Source of the DNA: Cyathus striatus
Taxonomy: Eukaryota; Basidiomycota; Agaricomycetes; Agaricales; Nidulariaceae
Direction: 5' to 3'
Length of the DNA: 64,000 nucleotides
Assembly: GCA_025738555.1 (NCBI GenBank)
Contig: JAOVFP010000004.1
Location: 2,728,001 to 2,792,000 of the forward strand
Notes under the pieces: generated by a model
Database searches by the model: none
What the model was told of the DNA's origin: nothing
What the model saw: only the letters and a program-made list of their open reading frames with translations
Position numbers and translations under genes: made by a program
Shown here: positions 1-10,900 of the stretch, in pieces
Layout of the letters: every line of letters begins with the position of its first letter
Numbering within the stretch: the stretch's first letter is position 1

Positions 1-275
1 ATATTTACATGAACCCGATTTAGGCCTGTCTGAGGTGAGTGTTCCAGAGGGGTTCCATACGGAATAGTGTTTTCAATTGTGTTGTGGATGGAGCGGCGAT
101 TTCGGCGTTTCTCGTCGCGTGGGCAATGTTTTGGCACCCATTCACAGCACTGGACCACCATCCTCTCGTTCGACCATTTTCGTCCCTATGCCTCATTCAT
201 CCAAGACAGGGGCCTCGACACGCTCTACTAGAAGAAACAAGGCATCAGCAACAGTCCCCCGCTCCAACCACGCCC
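1..275. other. Upstream region of the GH31 relic, no gene called
   Basis: CpG-normal sequence ahead of the GH31 pseudogene. It can be read through in several frames, but none has a recognisable domain. A pyrimidine-rich stretch and the ATG at 276 suggest that this was the promoter and 5' leader of the glucosidase gene. Confidence 0.4.
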
Positions 276-3146
276 ATGCACATCCTCACTGCGAGCTTCA
301 TCGCACTTCTTTCCTTCATCAAACTCGCTACGGCGCCTGAAGTCAATTCTGCCGTTCTCAATGCTTGTCCTGGTTATCATTCTACGCGTGTGAAGTGTCT
401 TACTGCTCAGGTGGAGCTTGCTGGTACTGCTTGTAATGTCTTTGCAGGAGACTGGTGCGTTTTTTATTTTGTTCTTTAGGATTATGCTGATGATGGTGTG
501 GTAGCTGATCACATTCATGTTGCATTCATGTGAAGATTACTGACGCTGCTAATGAGCACTATGAAGTCCCTGAAACCGTTCTCCCTTGCCCTACTTCGCA
601 AGAAGTCAGATCCCGCAATGCGAACACCCAATTCGAATATACCACCAACCCATTCAAGTTTACCATCAAACGTAAAGGCTCTGGCGAGGTACTCTACACC
701 ACCCGTGGTAGTCCTCACATCTTTGAGCCTCAATACCTCCGCTTGAAGACCACCCTCCCTACCAACCCCAACATCTACGGTCTAGGCGAACACATCAACC
801 CCTTCCGCCTTCCACCCGACAACATCACCATCACGCTGTGGAACTGTGACTCCCACGGTGTCCCTGTCGGCTCTAACTTGTACGGGGACCACCCCGTGTA
901 CTACGAACACCCTGCCACTGTTACCCATGGTGTCTTTCCCTTAAACTCTAATGGTATGGACGTCAAGCTGAGGAAGGAGAAATTGGCGCATTCGTTGGAG
1001 TATAACGTCGGTGGTGCTATTGATATGTATTTCTCGCTGGGAGTACTAGTGACCCTACTCCTGTTACGAAGAAGTATTCTAAGCTTACTGGGCGCCCTGC
1101 TGAAGTTCCGTATCGGTCCTTAGGGTTCCAGCCAGTGTCGTTTTGACTACAAGGGTATGTTTCTTCTTGTCGCTTGCAAAATGCTCTAGCTGACGCGTTT
1201 GTAGATTATGTCGACGTGGCTGGTGTGATTTCGCAATATGTTGCTGCTGAGATCCTACTCGAAGTGATGTAGACCGACATCGACTATATGGACCGTCGGA
1301 GGATCTTCACTGTAGACCCGAACTACTTCCCTGTGAGCCGCATGCGCGAGATCGCCTGGTACCTGCATGCACACGATCAGAAATACGGTACGTCCCTCTC
1401 CCTCTTTTCTCCCTGATCCTCTTCTAACACCCCCTTTCTCTTTTCTTTAGTGGTAACGACAGACCCAGCGGTAGCTCTAGCAGACAACTACCCCGCCTAC
1501 ACACGTGGCAAGGAACTCGACATTTACCTCAAATCTGCCAACGGAAGCGACGAGATAAGTCTCGTCTGGCCTGGTGTAACTGCCTACCCCGACTGGTTCA
1601 ATCCCTCCACGCAGACATACTAGGACGAGCAGTTTGCGGAGTTTTATAGTCCTGAGAAAGGACTAGATATTGATGGGGCGTGGATCGAGATGAACGAGCC
1701 CGCAAACTTTTGTGTGTTGCCTTGTGATGATCCGTGGGCGTAGGCTGCGGAGCAGGAGTTGCTTCCTAAGAGGACGAATTTGTCGCCTATGCCTAACGTT
1801 GTGCTGCTTAACTACGTTTCGGAGGTGGTGAAGCGGGAAGTGGATATTATGAATCCGTCATATGCGATCAATAATACGGCAGGAGGCGCTTTGTCGAGCA
1901 AGACTGCAGCTGTGAACGTGAAGCATGCGAATGGCCTGTTGGAATACGATGTGCATAATTTGTATGGGCAGATGATATCTACTGCTACATAGGAGGCGAC
2001 GCTTCGTCGATGACCTGGGAAGAGGCCGTTCATTATTACGCGCTCGACGTTCCCGGGTGCTAGGGCGCATGTGGGCAAGTGGTTGGGGGATAATTTGGGC
2101 TTGTGGGGGCATTATAGAGGCTCGGTGGCGGGTATGCGGGGGTATTTCAGGTTCCGATGGTTATGGTTGGGAGTGATATTTGTGGGTTTGGTATGTGTTT
2201 TCTTGCTCACTTTCTGGTATATTTTGTTTACTGATACATGCGTAAGTGGGAATATGACGGAGACACTTTGTGCTAGGTGGGCTACGCTTGGGTCTTTATC
2301 TTTTTATGCGGAATGTATGTGGTTTTCTTCTCTCGGTTTTATAACGGCTTATGTTTTCGACGTATAGCACAGCGGTGACACATCCATAAGCTAAGAGTTC
2401 TATTGCTGGCCCACCGTCACAGCTGCAGTCAAGAACGGCCTAGACATGCGCTATCGCCTCCTCGACTACATCTACACGGCCTTCCACAAGTCCCACTTGG
2501 ATGGCTCACCCCTCCTCTCGCCGCTCTGGTACAAATACCCCAAAGACACAGATACCTTCGGTATCGATCTCCAGTTCTTCTGCGGGGACTCTATCCTCGT
2601 GTCCCCTGTCACCGAGGAAAACTCAACCTCGGTGAACGTGTACCTACCCAAAGACAGGTTTTACGATTTTAAGACTCTCAAAGAGGTTTGAGGGAAGGGG
2701 GCCAGTGTGCGGTTGAATAGCGTCTCGCTTAGCGAGATTCCGGTATTTGTGAGGGGTGGAGTTGTGTTGCCTCTTTGGGCGGAGGCGGGGCTTTAGACAA
2801 AGGAGGTGAGGGGGAGGAATTTTGAGGTTTTGATTGCGCTTGGGAAGGATGGGCGGGCTAGTGGGAGTCTTATGTTGATGATGGGGAGAGTATTGATGTT
2901 GGCGCTTCTACGAGTGTTAGCTTCGCATATGAGAATGGGAAGCTGGATGTGAAGGGTACTTTTGGGTACGCGCTGGGTGTGAAGGTGAAGAGTGCCAAGT
3001 TTTTGGGTGTGGCAAAGAATCTTTCTGGGGTAAAGGTGGATGGGAAGGGGGTGGATGATGCGAGGGCGAAGTATGATGAGGAGAGGAAGGTGTTGAGTGT
3101 GGATGTTGGGGTTTTGTTTGATCGTGGGTTTAGTGTGCAGTTCTAA
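276..3146 (+). pseudogene. GH31 alpha-glucosidase, decayed
   Basis: This is a relic of a secreted glycoside hydrolase family 31 enzyme, which releases glucose from the non-reducing ends of alpha-glucans. The start at 276 gives a hydrophobic signal-peptide-like N-terminus, followed by the CPGYH segment typical of fungal GH31 N-termini. An N-terminal GH31 block (GLGEHINPF, near 780) follows. The nucleophile motif near 1,690 reads WIEMNEPANF where the family has W-x-D-M-N-E. The acid/base region LGDNLGLW (near 2,090), VGSDICGF (near 2,170) and the C-terminal beta-sandwich (GTFGYALGVKVKS, near 2,960) are all recognisable. The frame is broken by shifts near 1,045, 1,130 and 2,870. There are in-frame stops near 1,270 and 1,621 (TAG at Trp positions), 1,741 and 2,794 (TAG, probably Gln), 1,990, 2,009 and 2,689. 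Introns with GT-AG ends appear near 455-477, 1,155-1,204 and 1,388-1,449. The enzyme cannot be made from this copy. Confidence 0.85.
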
Positions 3147-3768
3147 CTTGGTGTAATGTGTATTTTATTTATAAAGTATTTCCTGTAGTTTAGGGTATGA
3201 TGAATGTCCAATTTTTGCTTTCTTCATGACTGTCATAAGTTAGTAGAATGATTGGTCATGGGGATGTTCAATATTCCTTGGATCTTCGTCATCATTGAAT
3301 GTCTGCGCGACCATTCTACGACAGTCATGTAGAAAGCAAAGATTGGAAATTTATCATATGCTATAATCATAAATGATAAACTACAGGAAATACATTTAAC
3401 TTTGTAAATACATTACACCGAGTTAGAACTGCACACTAAACACACGATCAAATAAAACCCCCACATCCACACTCAACACCCTTCTCTCCTTGTCATACCT
3501 GACCCTCGCATCATCCACCCTCTCCCCATCAGCCTTCACCCCAGAAAGCTTCTTCGCCACCCAAAAACTCGATACTCTTCACCTTCACACCTAGCGCGTA
3601 CCCAAAAGTAGCCATCATGTCTAACTTCCCGCCTTTAAAGCTGAACTCGACCACGGTAGAAGCCGAAACATCAATACTCTCCCCATCATCCACGTAGACT
3701 CCCATTAGCCCTCCCATCATTCCCGGGAGCAACCAAAATCTTAGCTTCAAAGGGCGAATCTTGGGCAA
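2870..3768. repeat. Tail-to-tail inverted duplication of the GH31 3' end
   Basis: The plus-strand GH31 C-terminus and 3' flank (about 2,870-3,280) recur in inverse orientation at about 3,300-3,768. The match covers the terminal coding block, the stop codon region and the noncoding tail (for example 'tttcctgtagttta' near 3,180 against 'taaactacaggaaa' near 3,380). The centre of symmetry is near 3,285. The arms have diverged, so the duplication is not recent. Confidence 0.8.
3425..3768 (-). pseudogene. GH31 alpha-glucosidase C-terminal fragment (inverted copy)
   Basis: Read on the minus strand, this encodes the last roughly 110 residues of a GH31 enzyme. The block YVDDGESIDV, then a GKLD-x-x-x-TFGYALGVKVKS stretch, then a frameshift, and finally the VLSVDVGVLFDR-like end, correspond to the C-terminus of the gene at 276-3,146. 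Nothing of the catalytic domain is present. The fragment is either a partial inverted duplicate or the remaining 3' end of a second, tail-to-tail GH31 gene whose body was lost at about 3,770. Confidence 0.8.
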
Positions 3769-3853
3769 TGCTAGACAATTTAGTCGCTATCGTCTTAAGG
3801 TATCGTCCTAAGGAACGACTTGAGGAACGCCATGGGAGGGCCCCGCCATCGTC

Positions 3854-5330
3854 TTACCCGATTATCAACGCTCTTTTCGTACTGTTTATACCATTGGCGT
3901 TATTGGGTGGATGGTGCGTTAACGATGCACATGGATATACACGCTCCGGAGGGAGTGCTTGAGACAGTTTATTCGGGCCAGGGTTTGGAGGTGTCAAGAG
4001 AGACATATTAGAGCTCGACACATCGGCTGAACAGTTGAACGAGGAAGAGGAATCCCAAGACCCAGGCACAGGCCCGCCCCATTCTCCCGCTCTCACATAT
4101 ACAGTTCCAGCTACGTCTTTTCAGGATAACAATCCACCTCCTTCCCGTTCAAAGACGGAATCCGGGGGACAATCGTCCTAAGGTAGAACAGCGCGTCTGT
4201 GAGTGCAGTAACCACTTTCTTTGACACCACGTCTTTCGATGCGAACGAGTTCGATAATGACAAGTGCTGTATCTGGAAAACGAACAAGAGAATGAAGGTA
4301 TCTCAACCCGCTGCCGGAAGAACACCTTCTGCGGCAGATCAAAACTGAATGAGAGCACGAGCCAGAGGTACGCCGTCGTACACATGTCACACACGCACAC
4401 AGGGCCAGCAAGGCCATGAGCCCATAGTCTGCTGCATACACTATTCAATGCAAAATGAAGTTAGATGGGATCAGGGAGGGGAAGGAGGAAGGCACGAACC
4501 AGAAACATGACGACTATCCTCAACCGTCTGACATATCGCATACAATGACATATTCGTAACATGCCCAACCAAAATCACCGGAAACGGTACCATAAGGAGG
4601 AACCAGTGGACGATCCACCACCCAATCGCTCCATCCTCCTCACCTTCCTCCTTAATCGTCTCCACCTCTCTCGCCCTATGAATCAGAGGTGTATTCTCGG
4701 CGAACGGGTGCAAAGTGCTTTGAGATGAGTACAAGGTGCCATATGGTGGCACAGTACCCCTTGTAGGCCCCTCCTCACGCCAATAGTAGCGCCTACTAAC
4801 AGTATCCACGTGAAGATGTAAGTCGCAGCTTGTTTCTGCTGTTCTGGGAGCAGTAGTCCGTGAGTACGATAGGGAGGTTGGGCACAAGGAAGATGCACAG
4901 GAGGGAGAGCGTGAATGTGCCTGATAGTACCCACTACGGGTGTGAATATACGATCTATCCAACTCGTTATTATAAGTAAGAAAGGAGGAAGGGAGACGTA
5001 CGAATGGATTCAACTACACAAACCCCACCACAAGCCCAACGAGCGCTTGATACGCAAGCACCACCGCAACCCAAAGCTTCTTGCACACAGACCCCTCAAC
5101 CACCACCCATCCTTGAACCACTTCCACACAACGCGGAGGACACTCCATGTTTGGTACTGAGCACCACTGTGGGGGTGTGATCCTCTCTTCTTGCGATGTG
5201 GGTTAATGTCGTTAGGAGCATGAGGACAATGGGTCCTATGACGAGGGCTATGACGCATAAGTAGCGTTTGGAGGGTCGGGAGGAGTAATAGTGCTACTGC
5301 AAATACTATGCGACGTTAAGTATAATGTAT
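3854..5330 (-). pseudogene. Multi-pass membrane protein relic, family unknown
   Basis: The minus strand holds several short coding blocks separated by putative short introns and frame breaks. In order they are: a hydrophobic segment VIALVIGPIVLMLLTTLTHI (near 5,190-5,250) followed by ARREDHTPTVVLSTKHG; a second hydrophobic block ending LAYQALVGLVVGFV (near 5,010-5,070); a third with LSLLCIFLVPNLPIVLTDY (near 4,860-4,920); a hydrophilic loop; a fourth WWIVHWFLLMVPFPVILVGH (near 4,550-4,620); and a polar C-terminal part (near 3,900-4,440). This alternation fits a polytopic fungal membrane protein. I do not recognise the family. Stops and frame changes between blocks argue for a pseudogene, although some may be unrecognised introns. 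Confidence 0.5.
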
Positions 5331-6059
5331 TCGTGAAAAGATAGAAAAACGTACGATCAAAGTACTCCGTTCCAGCCGTCCTCTACTCCTCCCCGAAATC
5401 AGCCGACAGAGCAGCAGCATCCTGCGTAGCTTCAAACATAGCTCGCAGACTTGCCGTACTCTTCTCTTACTCTTCTATGCATGGGACTCTAATATCGTAT
5501 GGTGCTTATTGGTCCCCTTGCAGAAAACTAAATCCAGTAGTTTAGGTTTACGCTCTGCGTCTACAGAGAAGTCGGTCCCAGAGTGGATTACGCCCTGTGA
5601 AAAGGCATTGGAGGAGAGAACACCCGCGTGTGGATGGGGGTCGTGAGGGGCTTGGATGCGTTGTGGGCGCAGGAGGGAGAGGGTCGGCACCCTGAGGGTG
5701 TGCTGGGATTGTGGACCAGGGGTGCTGTAAGAATCTATCAACGTTGTAAGCAACGCGGGGAAGGAACGGTAGGAAAGAAGGAAAACGCACGCGCGAGCAC
5801 CATTCAGCCAATCATCCTCCTCATACCATACGGTCTAAGCAAAATACTCCACTAGCTGGATAAGACTCGGCGCTCTCATCCCATCGTTCGTCGCTCCTAG
5901 TGCTGTACACACAGAATCAAAATGCGCTAGCTCCTTCGTTTTCAAATTGTGCTTCCGTGTTGTGGAGTGTTGTGAATGGGTAGCGGTATTCGCAAGGCTT
6001 TGCGGCTGTTCCTGTGGTATATATTTATGATGTTGGATTGGGAAGAAACGTGGAGTAGG
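5331..6059. other. CpG-normal intergenic stretch, no gene supported
   Basis: Several open frames of 60-90 codons occur on both strands (5,475-5,753 minus is the longest), but none shows a domain, hydrophobic pattern or start context that I trust. It may hold the lost 3' exons of the ferritin-like relic just to its right. Confidence 0.4.
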
Positions 6060-6535
6060 CTTGGAGAGAACGACTCACGTCCAAGCATACTAGCTAACGC
6101 AGTTGCATGTCCCGCCTCCTGCTCAGCCATGTACCGTATGAAGTACCTATCCTCAGAGTTGATCCCGAACGTGTCAAACTTTTCGCCAGAGAATTGGACG
6201 AGGTCGTGGTGGAACCAGTCCAGTTCGATGTACTCTTGGTTTAGGGATATGTTCTACCAATTCCAAATGAATACGTAGGGAAGGGAGAGAAGGGGGTGAC
6301 ACGTACGAGGGGTTGAAAATAGAAACCACTCATGGGCTCATACTGGCGGTGTAAAGTTGGCGGCTAGACTTCCTGATGTAGAGGGTAACAGCTTCCCATT
6401 CGTCTTATTCGTAAGCGAGGGGATAGTCGAGTTCGAGGCTACGTATGGCAGCTGGCGCTGAGCGCTGAGGAGGTGGGTAGGCAGACGAGGAAGTGGAATT
6501 GACGATGACTTGGCGGCCAAACACATTACCTAACA
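6060..6535 (-). pseudogene. Rds1-like ferritin-domain protein, N-terminal relic
   Basis: Minus-strand blocks match the layout of fungal Rds1/ferritin-like secreted stress proteins. First comes a Pro-rich leader with AYPPPQRS (near 6,450-6,490). Then, after a break, comes the four-helix start SLNQEYIELDWFHHDLVQF (near 6,190-6,250), followed by GINSEDRYFIRYMAEQEAGHATA (6,080-6,170). The Glu and His residues in EYIELDWFHH and AEQEAGHA are those expected in the ferritin-like fold. A TAG lies in the first helix segment (near 6,255), and nothing convincing continues after the 'SMLG' end, so the gene is truncated as well as interrupted. Confidence 0.6.
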
Positions 6536-6672
6536 CTGAGAGCGATGTATCTAATCGACTGCCACCTTTGCTGCCAGCTCTGAGCTCAAGCACATTGCAA
6601 GCGCCTATAAAACTACGATCACATCGATACGACGGTAAGTCTCGGAGACACATAGTGTACGCGTCATATGTA

Positions 6673-6965
6673 TGTACTTCGACAAGCGCCTGCAGAGCCC
6701 AACCAGATTCGCTGAAACGATACCGTTTGATCGACGACAGCCTCCACACGATTTCTCTTCCACTGTAACAGTCTTCCACGCGATCCAGCCTGAATCTCCT
6801 AATTGGGATTTGGACCTGTACGAGTTATTTTTATGTACCAAGCGCCTGAGCAGAAACTGGACAGCTGCCAGTTGGACCGTTCAATCGACGACAGTTCCTT
6901 CACACAAGGGTTCCACACGAATGATCTTCTCTGCTCTTCCACGCGATCTAAACAAAGATTGACCC
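6673..6965. repeat. Imperfect tandem repeat, unit about 160 bp
   Basis: Two adjacent, diverged copies share the order of several short blocks: 'caagcgcctg', 'atcgacgacag', 'cacacgaatg/cacacgattt' and 'cttccacgcgatc'. The first copy begins near 6,673 and the second near 6,836. No coding function is seen. Confidence 0.5.
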
Positions 6966-7817
6966 CCCTAATAAGTGAGTTATCGATTATCATAGACAGC
7001 GTGAACAATCGATTAATTCTCATATCAGACCGAACGAACCAGTTCTGCGATAGGTCACAAGAAGCCTGCTATCGATGATGCCGTTTCCTCGTGTGCCAGT
7101 AATGAATTAAACGTATGGTACGCGCGATACATAGGATACACTTTATGCTTTAACGACTCCCGTAAACGATGAGTAGCAACGGAAAGAATCTAGGCTTTCG
7201 TTGACTATAATTTTGCGCATATGACAGCTCTACTCCATCGATACAAGTTGTATGTCCTCCAAAGCTCCAGCCAACGTCACAGTAAGCAATACGACTCGAG
7301 TATGTCATTTATAATTAGACCGGACTTTCCTACCCTAGCAATTTTCATTCCCAAACTACTTACTCATCAGTCGTATCGCGGCCGTGCTTGTTGCGTCCCC
7401 ACACTCCGGGTCCACGTTCTCCCTAGTGAACTACACTTGAGCGGTACACTCAGTAGTTGAATTGCGTGTATGCAGATAAGTGTACGATTTGCAGATTCCT
7501 TTTCTATTCCAAAGTTTCTCTCAGAATTTCCGAAAGATCGGAACGTTTCAATGCTGAACGCCCAATCTTCAAAGGTGTGCCTTGATATTCCTGTTATGCA
7601 TGTGAACATCATGCAGAGTACCATTTTTGATTGATATAACACGTGTATCAGATTTGGGTCATACGACCGCAATCGCATTGTCAGACATCTATAGATTGTG
7701 AAGGCATAACCTTGTATGGTTACTTCTCTGCAGAAAGATTGATCATGTTGAAGCATCAATAACCGATGCTTTGGCTCGTAACTCGTTGAGAAGAATGTGT
7801 CAATGGCATTGAATCAC
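6966..7817. other. Intergenic region upstream of the NLR gene
   Basis: This is the last CpG-normal stretch before the island. It contains open frames on both strands (for example 7,367-7,759 minus) with no recognisable domain. CpG dinucleotides remain common up to about 7,790 and then nearly vanish. Confidence 0.5.
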
Positions 7818-7825
7818 TTTATATA
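7818..7825 (+). promoter_or_regulatory. Candidate TATA box of the NLR gene
   Basis: TTTATATA lies 106 bp upstream of the first in-frame ATG at 7,931. It is followed by a pyrimidine-rich leader (about 7,850-7,900) of the type seen ahead of fungal genes. Confidence 0.45.
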
Positions 7826-7930
7826 GCTCATTCATCTATACATTTGTTCCCCCTTCCCAGTCTTCTCAAACACCACGCTCAAGTGATAACGCTGATTCAC
7901 AAGCTCAAATACAATCCTACTTCATCTTCA

Positions 7931-10900
7931 ATGGCTGAAACTCATAACAGCGCTCAAGTATTTTCCCATGTGCACCATGTCAATGCACCGAATGCGCAGA
8001 TAACTACTGTTGGGGGTAATCAAATCAGTAGTACTGTCAATACCTACAACGTAAAAAGTGATCATGAAATCTCAGAGAAAGTGAAGCTCTTGCAGCCTAT
8101 TGATCATAATGCAAGACATTATCCTCCTCCATGCATGGAAGGAACTAGAGTGACAATATTGAATAAATTTTATAAGTGGCTGGATAATTTTGGTATGTAG
8201 ATATATTATATATTCATAAAAGAACTCAAATTAATTATATACATGATAGATGATTCTACTCCAAATGTTATGTGGATTACTGGTAGTCCTGGAACTGGAA
8301 AATCTGCAATTGCCTCTACTTTTGTTGATAAGCTTAGCTCAAATGGATTGAAAAGACTGGGTGGCTGCCATTTCTTTAAGAGAGATGATAACACTTTGAG
8401 TGATGCAGCTGTAGTTTGGAGAACCATAGCTGCAGATTTTGCATCAAAAACACAGTATTCAAGTGTGAAAGAGAATATTGCAGGACATTTGGATAACAAC
8501 TTCAATCTTGGTGCAATTGAATGGCACTTCAAGCATCTAATTTCTGATACACTTCATACTTGCAATGCCAAATTGATTAGCTCTCCCCCTGTATTTGTTA
8601 TTGATGCCCTGGATGAGTGTAATTCAGCAAAAGATATTAAGAAAACATTCAACAGTTGGATTGAACTTCCAAAGCATTACAAGCTGATTCTAACAGGCAG
8701 ACCAGGTTCTGAACCTAATTTTGTTCAAAATCTTCAGAATTGTGTAGTTGTCAAGCTAGAAACTGATTCAAGGAGAGATCCTGAGATTAATGAAAATATA
8801 TATCACTTCTTTAAGAAATCTTTTGAGATTTACAAGGATGAGATGCAGTTGTACTCTGTTGAAAATGAGATAAATGAGATGACAGAAAGAGCTGCAGGAT
8901 TATTTATATGGGCATCAACAGCAGTGAAGTATATAACACAAAACACACAATTTACTGAGGATGAACCTTCACCAAGAGAGAAGCTAAACCACGTGCTCTC
9001 TGGAAAAATAGGAAATCCAGTTGACACACTTTATCAACAAATACTTCAAAATTCATTTGGAAGATGGAATTCTAACAGAAAGGAAATTGTCAGACAGGTT
9101 TTGGCAACTATATATTTGGCAAAGTCTCCACTACCTAAGAATGAGCTTCAATATTTTATGAAAATTGATTTTGAAGTAAACTACTTGGAAGAAGAAATCA
9201 AAAGAATATTACATTTCCTTCAACCAGTTACAGCAATAAATGATAACAGAATAGTGTTTCATCATTTATCTTTTGGAGAGTTTCTTATGAAAGCATCTGA
9301 AATATACATATTCTCAGTAAATGATGCAAAGCATGTAAAGAGAATGGCAAAAATAACACTGGAGATTCTGAATAAGAAACTTAAATTCAATATTTGCAAT
9401 ATTGAATCATCATACCTAATGAATAATAATATTGATGACTTGGATAAAAGAATATGTCAATGTATGCCAGTTCATCTTCAATACTGCAGTAAATATTGGA
9501 ATTTACATTATGTGGAAATGATAGAAAGTGAAAAAATTAAATCCACATCTTTGATGGAATTAAATATATTCCTATATTGTAAATTTTTTTATTGGTTGGA
9601 AGTAATGAGTCTCCTAAATGAAATGCTAAAAGCAACTGAAATGCTAAAAATGATTATGACATATACAAAAGTAAGTTATAAATATTTTAGATAAAGTGAA
9701 AGCTTACACTGTAGCAGGAAAATGCCACAGTTTTTAAATTTATTAAAGATGCTCTGAAATTGATATATAATTTTTACTTTCCCATAAAAAGAAGTATAAC
9801 AGATATATACATCTCAGTGTTGGCATTTGCACCTGAGAACTCATCAGTTATAAAGCACTATTCACCTTTCTTCAAAAGTTTACTTAGAATTGAAAAGGGC
9901 AGAGATATATTCTGGAAAGCAGCATTGAATACCAAACCATTTAAAGGCCACATTAATTATGTGACATCAGTGGCATTCTCTCCAGATGGAACTCAAGTGG
10001 TGTCTGGGTCAGGTGATAAAACAGTCAGGGTGTGGAATGTGGCAAGTGGGGAAACTATTGCTGGACCATTTGAAGGCCACAGTCATTGGGTGACATCAGT
10101 GGCATTCTCTCCAGATGGAACTCAAGTGGTGTCTGGGTCAAATGATAAAACAGTCAGAGTGTGGAATGTGGCAAGTGGGGAAATCATTGCTGGACCATTT
10201 GAAGGCCACAGTCATTGGGTGTCATCAGTGGCATTCTCTCCAGATGGAACTCAAGTGGTGTCAGGGTCATATGATAAAACAGTCAGGGTGTGGAATGTGG
10301 CAAGTGGGGAAACTATTGCTGGACCATTTGAAGGCCACAGTGATTGGGTGACATCAGTGGCATTCTCTCTAGATGGAACTCAAGTGGTGTCTGGGTCAGA
10401 TGATGAAACAGTCAGAGTGTGGAATATGGCAAGTGGGGAAACTATTGCTGGACCATTTGAAGGCCACAGTCATTGGGTGTCATCAGTGGCATTCTCTCCA
10501 GATGGAACTCAAGTGGTGTCTGGGTCAGGTGATGAAACAGTGAGAGTGTGGGATGTGGCAAGTGGAGAAACCATTGCTGGACCATTTGAAGGCCACAGTG
10601 ATTATGTGACATCAGTGGCATTCTCTCCAGATGGAACTCAAGTGGTGTCTGGGTCAGGTGATAAAACAGTCAGAGTGTGGAATGTGGCAAGTGGAGAAAC
10701 CATTGCTGGACCATTTGAAGGCCACAGTTATTGGGTGACATCAGTGGCATTCTCTCCAGATGGAACTCAAGTGGTGTCTGGGTCAGATGATAAAACAGTC
10801 AGAGTGTGGAATGTAGCAAGTGGGGAAACCATTGCTGAACCATTTGAAGGCCACAGTCATTGGGTGTCATCAGTGGCATTCTCTCCAGATGGAACCCAAG

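Noticed and set aside
276..3146. Stop-codon read-through of a working glucosidase
   Set aside because: Several stops, frameshifts and a changed nucleophile motif together make a pseudogene far more likely.
7367..7759. 130-codon minus-strand frame upstream of the NLR
   Set aside because: No domain, no convincing start context, and it overlaps the probable promoter region; likely a chance frame in CpG-normal sequence.
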